From Daphnia pulex (lineage: Eukaryota; Arthropoda; Branchiopoda; Diplostraca; Daphniidae): a stretch of DNA of 64,000 nt. Where the stretch lies: assembly GCF_021134715.1 (NCBI RefSeq), contig NC_060019.1, forward strand, positions 4,712,001 through 4,776,000, read 5' to 3'. How positions within the stretch are numbered: the stretch's first letter is position 1; every line of letters begins with the position of its first letter. Positions 39,138-52,260 of this stretch are shown in pieces. A model generated the notes under the pieces. The model was not told the DNA's origin. It made no database searches and worked only from the letters and a program-made list of their open reading frames with translations. The position numbers and the translations under genes were made by a program.

Positions 39138-40665
39138 TTAAATGGAACCGGAGTAATCTTCAAGACATCTCAGAATGACATTTACTCTGGCTTCTATTTC
39201 ACATTTTGTTTGGGCATAAACCCTTTGGCTAGCACCTTCTCCACCGACCTCATCGTCGTCTGCATTTTCGTTTTCATTCAGATACTTCATAATTTGGTAA
39301 GCGTGATATCTCCGAGCTGCTTGCACTGACGAAATTATTTTGTTGGTATTGGTCTGTTTTTTGTGTTGCTCGAAAATGGCAATGGTCACAACTGAAAATT
39401 TTATATGACGAAGTTGTGAGATCCAAAGATAAAAAAACATAGCAAACGAGCATTGGGTAAAACTTACCTCCAAAAATGGCTATAAAATTAATGAGATGAC
39501 TGATTCCTGGACGAAGATCCTTTCCTCTGCATTTTATGACATATTTGTCCAGATACTAGACTTGCAAGTAAGGCTTTGGAAATAACAGTTTCGCTAGTGA
39601 GTAATTTAAATTTATCTTTTTGAACTGCGCACTCAAAAGAAGAAGATTTAGAACATTGAATTGGTAAAGAATTTAAAAAATGTCTTACTAGGCTAACGCT
39701 TAATTCGACGTCCAACAGGGCAGTATTCAACATCGAAACGTCGTCGATTTGAGTCAGTGACAATCGAAGTTGATCTTCTACTATTTTGTTAAAATGTTCT
39801 AGATACGTTTGCAAAACTTTTGTGATAAGTCGCTTTGGAGGTATAAGGTCTTTTAGAAGATCATTGGTGGCAACTGATTGTTTTAACATTTCCTGTCGCC
39901 AGGCATACTTGTCGGCAGCAATGTCAGTTTGTACTTTGTGTGGTTTGGTTGCCTTGCTTGTGGTAGCTTCCTTTGTTATTGATTGCGACCTGACATCGCC
40001 CATGCGAGGACTGCTTGCTCTAATTGTACCAACTGAAACTGATGTGGATGGCGAATAGCTTGCGTTACGTGAAATACTGTCGACTGTTTTCGATTTCGAC
40101 ATATCATCGCCGATCCGTGGAAGGCTGCTCTTACCTAATCTGGCTACCACTTGTGGAGACGGTGAGCTACTTGTTTGTCTGGAATGAGTTTTCGTGGGTG
40201 TTGTTTGAGATCTGGGTGCAACAGTCCCAGAAATACTTGTCTGCTTTATTCCGCCTACCATTAGTGTCGACGGCAAGCTGCTTGTCGTGGTTGAACGAGT
40301 TTCTATGGGTGTTGCTGGCAAGTGTGGCGACCTGGCTTCACCGATTCGATGGGCACCCTTACTTGAACCCTTACTTGAACGAGCTACTGAATAGTCAGGG
40401 CTAGGTTCTGTTCGAATTTGTCTCTTCGCAATCGAAGGCTTTATTCCGCCTACCATTAGTGTCGACGGCAAGCTGCTTGCCGTGCTTGAACGAGTCTCCG
40501 TTGGTGTTGCTGGCGAGTGTGGTGACCTGGCTTCACCGATTCTATGGGTGCTTATCTTACTTGAACGAGCTACTGAATAGTCAGGGCTAGGCTCTGTTTG
40601 AATTTGTCTCTTTGCAACCGAAGGTTTAGATGGAAATGGACGGCTACCAGATGTCTTCACAGCTG
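39138..40665 (-). CDS. Three-exon gene, copy 3
   Basis: Exons 39138-39391, 39468-39555 and about 39689-40665; splice sites and phase as copy 1, with very few residue changes (ALLKD to DLLKD, FKCAV to FECAV). Confidence 0.55.
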
Positions 40666-40731
40666 TGAAAGAAGTAAATTAAAGTCAAAGGAAGTAAAGG
40701 TCACTCGTATTACAAAATAAATACCTGGTGA

Positions 40732-41286
40732 GCTTTTTCAAGAAAAGCAAAAAGTCGTCTTTTCTTCATTCTTGAAAAGAATCTTAAATTTCAAGAAGCT
40801 TTTTCAACTCTGGGTCAAAATGAAAATATTACAGAAGAAACGATAAAGATTATCGAAGAATACGTTTGCGCCATGTATGGAAAAAAATTCACCGTCAACG
40901 AATGCAGAATGGATATGTTCTTGAAAATTTATCAACCAATGAGAGGTAAAAATCCTATGGCCAACGTCAAAGGAATTGACGGAAGTTCCCTCCCTCCATG
41001 CCACTCTGTATTATTGGAGCAAATCAAAAGAACAAATGCTATTTGTTCTGTTTGGCGAAACGGAACTGTTTTTAATCCTCAAGTCATTTTACTTAGCGGA
41101 AACGGGTGGCAGCTAGTTGAGGAAAAATACTCCCCTGTCTGGTTTCAGAGTGACATGGTCCCGACGACAATTGAAGATATGATTTTGGATTCCTCTAACG
41201 AAGAAGAAAAGGACGAGGATGCAACTGATGTGTCCAGCGATGAAGCCGATGATGAGTCAGATTGCTCTTTGTCCGACGTCCATTAA
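40732..41286 (+). CDS. Repeat-associated C-terminal domain, copy 3
   Basis: Open throughout, with the protein from the ATG at 40873 the same as in copy 1, ending SDVH. Confidence 0.5.
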   Translation, partial: AFSRKAKSRLFFILEKNLKFQEAFSTLGQNENITEETIKIIEEYVCAMYGKKFTVNECRMDMFLKIYQPMRGKNPMANVKGIDGSSLPPCHSVLLEQIKRTNAICSVWRNGTVFNPQVILLSGNGWQLVEEKYSPVWFQSDMVPTTIEDMILDSSNEEEKDEDATDVSSDEADDESDCSLSDVH

Positions 41287-42083
41287 ATTGTTATTTTCCA
41301 ATAACTTTTTTAACTTTAAAATTTTTAACTATGTAACCCACGTCTTCAAATGAGGAGTTTCATAACCAAAGCCAGAATACATTCTTGAAGCTTATTAAAT
41401 TGTCAGCTGTACCTGTTTTCTAATTTTCCCCCTGAAAGAATTTGAATTTGCGCCACGAATGCTGCGTTGCCATTTACGGCAAAGTAAAAAAAAATCAGCC
41501 GTCGGGCTACAAATCGCAGTCTGATCACATGAAAGCCCCAGATTTTCATGTCAGATTTTATATAACTTAATTCTATTTTATATTCTCTAAATTTTAAGCT
41601 TATTTCTAGATTTTATTCTTATGGGGTAAATTTCCACAAAAATCGATCATTGTTCCGATTTTTGATCCCTTCCCCCACCCAAACGCCCCAGCGCCCATCG
41701 TCAAGACAAAGTTTTTTTGACTTGCCTTTGTGGTGCCTTTCATTTTAAGAACCTAAAAAAAGTTATTCTTATGGGGTAAATCTGTGTCATTGTGGCTAGC
41801 GGACTATTCGTGGCTTTTCCTTCAACTAATCAATTTGATGTATTTTATCATCTTGAAACCCTTTATAAGAGGCCTTTGTTCTTCTTTGATTTTATAGGAA
41901 GCCAGACCGGCTCCCATCAGCGCCTTAAGCAGCAAGCGTCCATCTGTACAAGTAATTCATCATTAAACCGTTGTCGCCTACCTCCCATGGGAATCTGCAG
42001 ATTCGAGCGGACACTCTTGTCATCGACAAAATTTATATTTGACTGAATTGCTTTCGTCAATTATTGCACATGATTTGATTTGA

Positions 42084-42179
42084 TTACCAACAGCCGTCCT
42101 GACAGTTACAGCACCGGGCGTTGCACTTTCCTTTACCGCAACACGGTGTTCCCTGCTATCCATTTTCGCACTATGCCCT
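42084..42179 (-). pseudogene. Relic cysteine-rich exon, copy 3
   Basis: Same broken exon as copy 1. Confidence 0.45.
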
Positions 42180-42484
42180 CTAAACGTTCATGCAACCACA
42201 ACAACAACAAGAAATTTGTTTAAAGTGGGTTATAAAAATCTATGAAATTATGAACCTATATTACTTCCGCCAATAATCAAACCCAATATTTTGGTTGGGG
42301 ATTCCGGCAAACAACATGGAGCGTCAACTTCTTGGCTGAGAAAGGTCAAAGCTATTACGCAACTCATTAGCAACAGCGACTGAGGGAAAGACTGAATCGC
42401 AGTTTTTTTTTAAATAATAAACTGTCAAAATTCCAGCACAAAAATTAAACATCAAATAATAAAAGAAGGACGTTGATAATTTAC

Positions 42485-43241
42485 CTTTCGACAGCTGGCT
42501 CCGACGAAATATACCGATATTTTAACCAGCAATGTGCAATGCACATAGTAATCTATTAAATTGGCATTAAATAAAGATTTGCTGATGCTGTTGTCTCTGC
42601 CTTTTCTATTACAAATCCAAACACTATTATATATCGGTCCTCTATAGACTAGATGGAAAAAGCTTTCTATATTATTATCACGAAATGCAAATGAGAGACC
42701 AATAAGGGTTGACCCACTGTGAGATTTATAGATAATCCGTTTTGAGGCATTTCGGGAAAAAATCCAGTTGCTGCTGAGCGCAGATTCCCCGCAGAAGTTT
42801 ATTATTGAATTTTCTCTTCTAATAGCTAACTTTCAAAATTGGACGATATTTTTGGATGAAGTGCCATCAGATTTTATTATTAAATTTGTGTTCAAATATG
42901 TCAGGGTATCCGTGCTGCTGCTCTCTCTCTCTCCTTGATTGATGTTGCGTATTGTGGCCAATATTAACTTTATTACCATTAACTATAGTGAATTAATCCG
43001 GTTTATGGAAATGTGAAAATATGGACCTCAATTTAGTTTCTAATACAAATATTATGGACACAACCTGGTCATGCGAATTTTGCGAAAAAGCTGGAATAAC
43101 CTGGAAAAAACCTAGAAATGGACGCGATACAATCTCCTTATATTCCTCCTCTTTTATCTGGATATACAGACGCATAAATTGTATCAATGCACGAGCACAT
43201 ATCGCTGATTCAATAAAAAAACGTAGGCTATTGCACCTCAT
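42485..43241 (-). pseudogene. Decayed CUB-like gene, copy 3
   Basis: Same layout as copy 1; the upstream frame starts earlier (MRCNSLRFF) and stops after HFHKPD. Confidence 0.3.
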
Positions 43242-43886
43242 ATCTATATGACCTTCTGAATTTAATTAATCGCTCGTTATCGTTTTGCATTTGGATTACA
43301 TATTCAACTGGCGTTTGCTGCGCCAATCAACCCGAATTCATTTTGGAATTTTAATTTTTGAAGACAGGAAAGTTATAACTAGCGCTTTACAACTTAACAA
43401 CACTTGAAAAAATTTGCCATGTGTTGAGCTATATGTTTTTTGTACACGGCAAATGCTCTTTGCTATGATAAATAGGTAGGGTTATTCTTTTTTGGGGAGG
43501 CATCATGGCCGATATTGCGGACTTTTTCGGAATTTGCACATAATGTTTGGGTACTCCAAACGGTTTTAAAGTATCCACACAAATTTAGAGATATATGTAA
43601 AAAAAGATTACAAAGTCAGAGCTGCTGAGCATTTGTATGATGTGTATTATCAGAGTTGGAAGGTTGAATATATATTCAAGCGGATTATTTGAATATATCC
43701 ACAATTATACAAATATTGCTCGGGTTAATTGAAACCAGAAGATTTAGATAGGACAGACTTGGATTTTCTAATTTTTTTCCCATTATTCAAATTCTGTAGT
43801 TGTTTCGGATAATCTTGGTCGGATAACAAATTCGGTCCAGTTCGGTTGCATGAAAAACAAGTGATGAATTACTATTTCGGTTAGGG

Positions 43887-44176
43887 TTATCCTCTACCAC
43901 ACCCGTCTGGTGCACCGCAGTTTGCAGCAAAGAAAGATGTGCAACGACAGTTCACAGCGCCATCGCAACGCCAACGACAACAGTTGCCTAGGGATGAATG
44001 GCACTGTCCATTCACGAGCCCACCGAACTCGTTGACAATTGCCAGCAGCACCAAAGACACCATCAAAATCATAAGAATCTAAAAAGGTGCATATGCAGCA
44101 ATATAAAACAAATAAACAAACATTGCGATAGAATAACTTTGGATTTGAGATAAATTGTTATTACCGATTTGACCAT
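43887..44176 (-). CDS. Secreted eight-cysteine peptide, copy 3
   Basis: Exons 44165-44176 and 43887-44078. Same protein, splice sites and promoter as copy 1. Confidence 0.75.
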
Positions 44177-44250
44177 TTTTTGCTATAAGGAAGGCTAGAC
44201 GAGTTCAACTGTTCAAAAAGTTGTGATATTATTGACTGATTTTCGAGCCC

Positions 44251-44258
44251 TTTTTATA
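44251..44258 (-). promoter_or_regulatory. TATA box, peptide gene copy 3
   Basis: TATAAAAA with the same spacing as copy 1. Confidence 0.6.
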
Positions 44259-44740
44259 CTAGATCCAAAACCACCTCCCCACTGGCTCTACAGCAGCATG
44301 GCTCCTCCTCCTCCTAATCAGCTAGTATAACACACGTGCCGTAACTGTGCCAGTTAAGCAGCGCTGCAAACGGGTGCGCAAAAACTTGGGTTTTCAGCAG
44401 TGTCTTTTGCTGGGTTCTTCCTGTTGCCGAATCCGGGATTTCCCCGCAAAAACTAGTACTCCTGCTGGTATGCCTTGCGGCGAAGAAAGGTCTTTGATCT
44501 TCTAATATATAGATGTGTTTCTCCTTAAGAGATTCATGGCAAAAACTGGTTGAAACTGGTAATGAACAAGATTCCTTCGGGAATGTCCTTCGGGAATTTT
44601 TTTAAACGTTAAAGAGACAGAAAATCAAGGTTAAATAGTAGATTAATACATACTATTATGTTTGGAAAATTCTCTTTATTCTCTTAAATTAATTGATTCT
44701 TATTAACTAATTGACTAATAATCTGTCAATATTATGAGTG

Positions 44741-44789
44741 GTGCGACTTAGGTGTGACGGAGGCTTCGCCCCGCCACCCCACGTCGCAC
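44741..44789. other. GC-rich hairpin, copy 3
   Basis: Same stem as copy 1. Confidence 0.5.
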
Positions 44790-44899
44790 TCCATGTTTAG
44801 ATTAAGTTAAAGTAACACTTATTACTATAGTAACAATACAATTATATCATGTGGTCACATGTTGCATTACATGAGTCTTGGCTAATAGAGAGCGAGCTA

Positions 44900-44969
44900 C
44901 CTTGTCCGACATTCGAACCTCGGTCCTCCGACATTACAGCCCAGAAGGCTGACCATTAAACCACCGGTG
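44900..44969 (-). other. tRNA-like segment, copy 3
   Basis: Same degenerate tRNA-derived segment as copy 1. Confidence 0.4.
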
Positions 44970-45262
44970 ATATGGGAGACAAGGGGGAAACGTGGGCTGG
45001 TATCGTATGGCCCAGGTATACCCCCTTTCACTGACCCCTCTCCCATGGGTACGCGCCAACCCCCGCTCGACCCTCCTTTCTGGCCGGCTTGGGCTGCGCG
45101 TCAGCTCCGTAAAACTCAAAACTTTGAACGCGTTTTACGGGCACTTCCGCTCATTTGCACACCCTAAACCCTGTGTTAAAAATGATCAGCGTAACGAGAT
45201 CTACAACCCTATACCTTTCTTTTTTCGATATAAGAAAACCTGTCTCGCTAGGGAAGAGCCCA

Positions 45263-46445
45263 CTCTTTTCCCGTGGTTCACTTGGTCAAGAAAATTAGGG
45301 AAAATCTGGGAAAATCGGGAAATTTGCGAAAAATTGGAAAAAATTATAGGGAAAGTAGGGAAATTTGAGAAAAAAGGGAAAAAATTACAGGGAAATAGGG
45401 AAATTTGAGAAAAATGGGAAAAATTACAGGGAAATAGGGAAATTTGAGAAAAATGGGAAAAAATTACAGGGAAATAGGGAAATTTGAGAAAAATGGGAAA
45501 AAATTACAGGGAAAAACTACATTTCTCATTTTTCTCAATTTTCCCATTTTTGTGGTGGTTCACTTGGAAAAAGAGTGGATAGCCCCTCGATCCCAAATTA
45601 ACACGAAGGTAGGAAAGCGTTTTGGTTTGCTTTTTAAGATTAGACGAAAGGGATGTGGATTTCCCATATTTCAGACAGGAAATCCGAATTTGCTGATAAA
45701 GTTATTTATCAAGTCAAGCTCGAGCAAAAAATGTATTTTCCAGTTTAAATATTAATTTTAGAAAATTGAACTTACTAACAATTTTGTCGAGTTTTGTTGT
45801 TGTGGTTATTGCATGAACGTTTAGAGGGCAGTGCGAAAATGGATTGCAGGGAACACCGTGTTGCGGTAGACGAAAGTGCAACGCCCTGAGCTGTATAACT
45901 GTCAGGGCGGCTGTTGGTAATCATATCACGCCGTCCAATAAATTACGAAAGCAATTCAGTCAAAAATAAATTTCGTCAATGACAAGAGTGTCCGCTCGAA
46001 TCTGCAGACTCCCACGGGAGGTAGGCGACAACGGTTTAATGATGAATTACTTGTACAGATAAATAATCAAGTTTAAAAAAGGGAGTCAGCGCTGAGGTTT
46101 TCTGCTTGAGTGTTGGCGACAAGATTGGTTACGTCATTTATAACTATTGCAAGGACGATCCTGAACATCGCTGGTATTAGCTAACCGAGGGGTTGTCTAC
46201 TCTTTTCCCGTGGTTCACTTGGTCAAGAAAATTAGGGAAAATCAGGGAAAGTAGGGAAATTTGAGAAAAAAAGGAAAAAATTACAGGGAAATAGGGAAAT
46301 TTGAGAAAAATGGGAAAAATCACAGGGAAATAGGGAAATTCGAGAAAAATGGGAAAAAATTACAGGGAAAAACTACATTTCTCATTTTTCTCAATTTTCC
46401 CAATTTTCTGGTGGTTCACTTGGAAAAAGAGTGGACAACCCCTCG
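45263..46445 (+). repeat. Satellite block 4
   Basis: One unit with an enlarged purine subrepeat tract at the left, one relic cysteine exon near 45825 and a complete MITE at the right end (46186-46445). Confidence 0.8.
46186..46445. mobile_element. hAT-like MITE, copy in block 4
   Basis: Near-identical to the MITE at 37863-38122, with the TAGCTAAC duplication on both sides. Confidence 0.75.
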
Positions 46446-48353
46446 TAGCTAACAGATATCATTCAAAAGATAATTTGTCCTGATTTAACCATGATAACCA
46501 GCAATTTGTTATACTTTTTAAAAGTTAAAGTTACCCTTATTGAATAGATAATTTAAATACTTGCTACAAATTGAAACTTCCTCAAACGACAAACACATTA
46601 AACAACCTAATACAAGTTAATAATAAAGGAAGTAGTACTTAACCATGATTTGCAATGCGAAGGTGAATGAAGACTTTCTGACTGATTGGCGAACTCCATT
46701 ATTGGGAATGTTGTGCCAAATCACAGACGTGGCAAAATGAATTTCGATTAATTCACATTCCATTCCTGAAACACTTCGGTCATAATACGTACGTTACATT
46801 TAATTTCACATGGTCACAGCTGTAATCACTGAAATCAAATGACGAAAGAAACGGAAAGAAACGACTTCTCGAACACGGCCGTCTTGAGTAGAAACCCGTG
46901 GAGGATAAATCTGTGCAAGAATTCGTTTAAAACCCATTTGAAATGCGCCTTTTTGGGCTGAATCGCGTTTCAGCTCTGTTTTGAAATGCATTTAAAGTAA
47001 GTTCAAGGACGCTGTTTATGACCCAAATATCTGTTTTTTCGCAAGATGCCAGTTTATAAATCCGTTAAAAAAGTGTTAAAAAAACTCATATTTTTTACAA
47101 ATTAAATGTTTTAGTGACAGATGATTTTAAGATTTTTTAAAATATTCTTTACAAATTTCTTCAGGCTTTTATTATTAATTTTGTCGTATATTTTTTGTTT
47201 TTCAATAAAATAACGAAAAGAAGAAAGTCATGCAAACAAAAAATTGTTTATTTCATTAATAGAGGGAAGCATTAGAGTCAAGTCAACATGTCCAATCAGT
47301 CAACGAAGTTAATTCAAACAGCCCCAAAAAGAGTAAATACATAATTGTACCTTCAAAGGAAGTAAAATAGTAAAAGTAACTAGACTAATTTGTCCATAGA
47401 GATGACTAGAAAAAAAAAATACATGCGTTTCCACCCTCACAATAAACGACAAAGAAAAGAGTTAAATGGAACCGGAGTAATCTTCAAGACATCTCAGAAT
47501 GACATTTACTCTGGCTTCTATTTCACATTTTGTTTGGGCATAAACCCTTTGGCTAGCACCTTCTCCACCGACCTCATCGTCGTCTGCATTTTCGTTTTCA
47601 TTCAGATACTTCATAATTTGGTAAGCGTGATATCTCCGAGCTGCTTGCACTGACGAAATTATTTTGTTGGTATTGGTCTGTTTTTTGTGTTGCTCGAAAA
47701 TGGCAATGGTCACAACTGAAAATTTTATATGACGAAGTTGTGAGATCCAAAGATAAAAAAACATAGCAAACGAGCATTGGGTAAAACTTACCTCCAAAAA
47801 TGGCTATAAAATTAATGAGATGACTGATTCCTGGACGAAGATCCTTTCCTCTGCATTTTATGACATATTTGTCCAGATACTAGACTTGCAAGTAAGGCTT
47901 TGGAAATAACAGTTTCGCTAGTGAGTAATTTAAATTTATCTTTTTGAACTGCGCACTTAAAAGAAGAAGATTTAGAACATTGAATTGGTAAAGAATTTAA
48001 AAAATGTCTTACTAGGCTAACGCTTAATTCGACGTCCAACAGGGCAGTATTCAACATCGAAACGTCGTCGATTTGAGTCAGTGACATTCGAAGTTGATCT
48101 TCTACTATTTTGTTAAAATGTTCTAGATACGTTTGCAAAACTTTTGTGATAAGTCGCTTTGGAGGTATAAGGTCTTTTAGAAGAGCATTGGTGGCAACTG
48201 ATTGTTTTAACATTTCCTGTCGCCAGGCATACTTGTCGGCAGCAATGTCAGTTTGTACTTTGTGTGGTTTGGTTGCCTTGCTTGTGGTAGCTTCCTTTGT
48301 TATTGATTGCGACCTGACATCGCCCATGCGAGGACTGCTTGCTCTAATTGTAC
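46446..48353 (+). repeat. Long repeat, copy 4 (truncated)
   Basis: It matches copy 3 up to GCTCTAATTGTAC and stops there, inside exon 1 of the three-exon gene. A 5-base filler (GATGG) then joins to the palindrome. Confidence 0.85.
47462..48353 (-). pseudogene. Three-exon gene, copy 4, 5'-truncated
   Basis: Exons 47462-47715 and 47792-47879 are complete. Exon 1 is kept only from TIRASSPRMGDV onward (48013-48353). The junction fuses it in frame to unrelated sequence, creating a 224-residue open frame to 48486 that starts at a GTG, so the fusion is unlikely to be translated as such. Confidence 0.7.
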
Positions 48354-48991
48354 GATGGTGATGGGAGCCGGTCTGGCTTCCTATAAAATCAAAGAAGAAC
48401 AAAGGCCTCTTATAAAGGGTTTCAAGATGATAAAATACATCAAATTGATTAGTTGAAGGAAAAGCCACGAATAGTCCGCTAGCCACAATGACACAGATTT
48501 ACCCCATAAGAATAACTTTTTTTAGGTTCTTAAAATGAAAGGCACCACAAAGGCAAGTCAAAAAAACTTTGTCTTGACGATGGGCGCTGGGGCGTTTGGG
48601 TGGGAGAAGGGATCAAAAATCGGAAAAATGATCGATTTTTGTGGAAATTTACCCCATAAGAATAAAATCTAGAAATAAGCTTAAAATTTAGAGAATATAA
48701 AATAGAATTAAGTTATATAAAATCTGACATGAAAATCTGGGGCTTTCATGTGATCAGACTGCGATTTGTAGCCCGACGGCTGATTTTTTTTTACTTTGCC
48801 GTAAATGGCAACGCAGCATTCGTGGCGCAAATTCAAATTCTTTCAGGGGGAAAATTAGAAAACAGGTACAGCTGACAATTTAATAAGCTTCAAGAATGTA
48901 TTCTGGCTTTGGTTATGAAACTCCTCATTTGAAGACGTGGGTTACATAGTTAAAAATTTTAAAGTTAAAAAAGTTATTGGAAAATAACAAT

Positions 48992-49546
48992 TTAATCGAC
49001 GTCGGACAAAGAGCAATCTGACTCATCATCGGCTTCATCGCTGGACACATCAGTTGCATCCTCGTCCTTTTCTTCTTCGTTAGAGGAATCCAAAATCATA
49101 TCTTCAATTGTCGTCGGGACCATGTCACTCTGAAACCAGACAGGGGAGTATTTTTCCTCAACTAGCTGCCACCCGTTTCCGCTAAGTAAAATGACTTGAG
49201 GATTAAAAACAGTTCCGTTTCGCCAAACAGAACAAATAGCATTTGTTCTTTTGATTTGCTCCAATAATACAGAGTGGCATGGAGGGAGGGAACTTCCGTC
49301 AATTCCTTTGACGTTGGCCATAGGATTTTTACCTCTCATTGGTTGATAAATTTTCAAGAACATATCCATTCTGCATTCGTTGACGGTGAATTTTTTTCCA
49401 TACATGGCGCAAACGTATTCTTCGATAATCTTTATCGTTTCTTCTGTAATATTTTCATTTTGACCCAGAGTTGAAAAAGCTTCTTGAAATTTAAGATTCT
49501 TTTCAAGAATGAAGAAAAGACGACTTTTTGCTTTTCTTGAAAAAGC
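48992..49546 (-). CDS. Repeat-associated C-terminal domain, inverted copy
   Basis: Reverse-strand twin of the frame at 57962-58516; same protein, ending SDVD. Open throughout. Confidence 0.5.
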   Translation of the reverse strand, partial: AFSRKAKSRLFFILEKNLKFQEAFSTLGQNENITEETIKIIEEYVCAMYGKKFTVNECRMDMFLKIYQPMRGKNPMANVKGIDGSSLPPCHSVLLEQIKRTNAICSVWRNGTVFNPQVILLSGNGWQLVEEKYSPVWFQSDMVPTTIEDMILDSSNEEEKDEDATDVSSDEADDESDCSLSDVD

Positions 49547-49612
49547 TCACCAGGTATTTATTTTGTAATACGAGTGACCTTTACTTCCTTTGACTTTAAT
49601 TTACTTCTTTCA

Positions 49613-50063
49613 CAGCTGTGAAGACATCTGGTAGCCGTCCATTTCCATCTAAACCTTCGGTTGCAAAGAGACAAATTCAAACAGAGCCTAGCCCTGACTA
49701 TTCAGTAGCTCGTTCAAGTAAGATAAGCACCCATAGAATCGGTGAAGCCAGGTCACCACACTCGCCAGCAACACCAACGGAGACTCGTTCAAGCACGGCA
49801 AGCAGCTTGCCGTCGACACTAATGGTAGGCGGAATAAAGCCTTCGATTGCGAAGAGACAAATTCGAACAGAACCTAGCCCTGACTATTCAGTAGCTCGTT
49901 CAAGTAAGGGTTCAAGTAAGGGTACCCATCGAATCGGTGAAGCCAGGTCGCCACACTCGCCAGCAACACCCATAGAAACTCGTTCAACCACGACAAGCAG
50001 CTTGCCGTCGACACTAATGGTAGGCGGAATAAAGCAGACAAGTATTTCTGGGACTGTTGCACC
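49613..50063 (+). pseudogene. 5' fragment of three-exon gene, inverted copy
   Basis: About 150 codons of exon 1 including both 67-residue units, then cut by the transposon end at SISGTVAP and running on into transposon sequence to a stop at 50127. Confidence 0.65.
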
Positions 50064-51250
50064 AGGCTGGTCGCGCACTATCTCGTCGATGCTTAGGAAC
50101 GAATCGCGCAGTCACTTTTTCTACTGAGGAAAGTCGACTCTTATTGACTGTCTATAAGAGTCGACTTCTCCATTAGAGTGTGACTTTTTGAATGCTAGCT
50201 TGAATTTTTGTAATGATGATTGTATTCAATCGTTTGAATCTAGGGTTTGAATGTGCATAATAAATTATTTTTAATTCTCGTGTATATTGTTGATGAACGC
50301 TTGATTTTAAAGGTAAATTTTAAAAAAGGCGATACTCTCATTTGGTGCTGGTTGCTGTCCTATAGTGATGCTTAGGATTAGGATACATTTACAAAATTGG
50401 TACAGGAATAGACATAACTGAAGCTTTATTTAATTAAAACGTAAACAGCATTTGTTAATAAATATTTAGATCTAATTTAATCTAGATTGTGCGAAAAATT
50501 GCTCGCTAACCAATGGAGAATGTGGTAATCGACTCTTATTGACTAGTCAATGCCTATGAAGTAGTCAATGCTTATGGACTAGTCGATGCTTATGGACTAG
50601 TTTGTATTCGGTTAATTGTTAATAATTATTATTACAAACTTTTAAACTAAATAAATACGGAATATTCTTTATAATATTTTGTAATATTATAAATTGATGT
50701 TAATTCTATAATTCTATAATAACCCCTTTCCGTTGCTCTTGGCAAAAACCATTGACGGACTTTAAACTTTGGCAACTCTGCATTGATCATCAAGAATTAC
50801 AACAACAACAAGCACCGAATGATTCGAATCATGTTTCTTGAAATTAAATAAAAGCTGGAACATAATAGAGTTTACACAAAACGAAATAATCTACTTAAAA
50901 AAAACTAGGTTAACCAGCTTGCCAGTGACGCCGGTGTTGAATTACTCATTTTTGGGTATTTCCCAAATATTACTGTGGGAAGTTGTGCAACATGGGCATT
51001 TGGTGAAGAGACTAAAAATAGTGTAACGAAACCAACAGCCCAATCTTTTCTTAAACATTGGAAAAGTATTTTCATTAAAAGAAGGTATATGGTGACAAAT
51101 TTGTTATTCAATTATAGAGAGATAATAGAATTTTTTCTCCTAGATATACGTCAAAATCCAGCCAAGGCCAATGTTGATGTTGAAAATGAAGAACCACAAA
51201 CTGAAAATGTTGAGTTAAACAAAGAAAAAGAAGTTGTCGGTGTTCATGTA
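50064..51250 (+). repeat. MULE left terminal inverted repeat
   Basis: It contains small palindromes (GTCGACTCTTAT...ATAAGAGTCGAC) and repeated CTAGTCAATGC/ATGGACTAGTC words (50528-50605), possible transposase-binding sites. From about 50909 it carries a copy of the 5' part of the element's minus-strand frame, open to 51292 but ending in unrelated sequence. Confidence 0.75.
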
Positions 51251-51258
51251 GGTCAGGT

Positions 51259-51600
51259 CTATTGCACCGTCGGGCTGACGGTGCTCGAATGAGGTTTTGC
51301 GCTATTGCACCGTCAGGCTGACGGAGCTCGAATGAGGTTTTGCACTATTGCACCGTCAGGCCGATAGGGGCGCTTTCTGACGGCTGGAGCGAAGCTACCC
51401 CCTTCCTGACGGCTGGAGCAACCCTCCCCATTTCTGACGGCTGGGTGTACCTCCTTTCCAGGCCGCTAGGGGCGCTGTGACGACTGACGGTTGGGCCTCT
51501 CTACACAGTCTACAGTTGACGGTTACCCTCCCCCTTTCTGACGGCTGGGTGTACCAACCGTCAGGCCGCAAGGGGCGCTGTGACGGCTGACTGTAACCAC
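51259..51600 (+). repeat. GC-rich minisatellite inside the MULE
   Basis: A 43-base unit (CTATTGCACCGTCAGGCTGA start) occurs at 51259, 51302 and, partially, 51345. It passes into irregular CTGACGGCTGG repeats. It is much richer in GC than its surroundings. 51601-52260 holds no gene but repeats of GAGCACGAGA/GATGA words. Confidence 0.75.
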
Positions 51601-52260
51601 CATGCACCATTCATAATGTGTTATTTTAAATATTTTCATGTTCCTTGTATTGCATGCTGTATATAAATATTATTTGGACTGCTTTAATGTTCAAATACAA
51701 AGTGTTTTGTAATATTACTTCATTCAATTAATAATAAAAATACTGAGTCAGTTATACCGTTACGCCACTAGGGGCGCTTCATATTAAAAGTTCCCGCTAA
51801 ATTATGAACACGAGCACGAGAATGAGATGAGATGAAATGAATGAGCACGAGAATTATGAACACGAGATGAATTCATCCCGCGGCTATCTCGTGAATTACT
51901 CAATGAAAATAGGCTTACTGTTTAGACTTAAGTAATTTCTCGCGCCAGATTGACATGACACTGCACTGCTGGCTGACCACCAAATTTCACCTCCAAGTTT
52001 GAATTTGAATTTTCTTTGAATTTTACTTTTCATCGTTTGACTTTTCCTTTACTTTAAGTTTGTATTACCAGTTTAAGTTGTATTACCAGTTGTACTTGTA
52101 GTTTTTGTTTAAGTTGTAAGTTTTTGTAGTTTCTTTTGTTTGTTTCTTACTTTGTTTGTTTTGTACTTTGTATTAAGTTTGTGTTAGCTTTAAGTTTCTC
52201 TTCTTGTTCTTGTTTTACTACTTATAATTAGTCTTATTTTGTTAAGTTCCTGTTTTGACA

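Larger units (their letters stand above)
38123..45262 (+). repeat. Long repeat, copy 3 (most complete)
   Basis: With block 4 it makes an 8,323-base period to copy 4. It keeps the empty site of the 782-base transposon and the 95-base segment missing in copy 1. 38123-39137 and 41287-42083 hold no convincing gene. Confidence 0.85.

Noticed and set aside
42993..43241. Gustatory-receptor-like membrane protein
   Set aside because: Hydrophobic segments are too short and interrupted; the later part fits a CUB-like pattern slightly better, and even that is weak.
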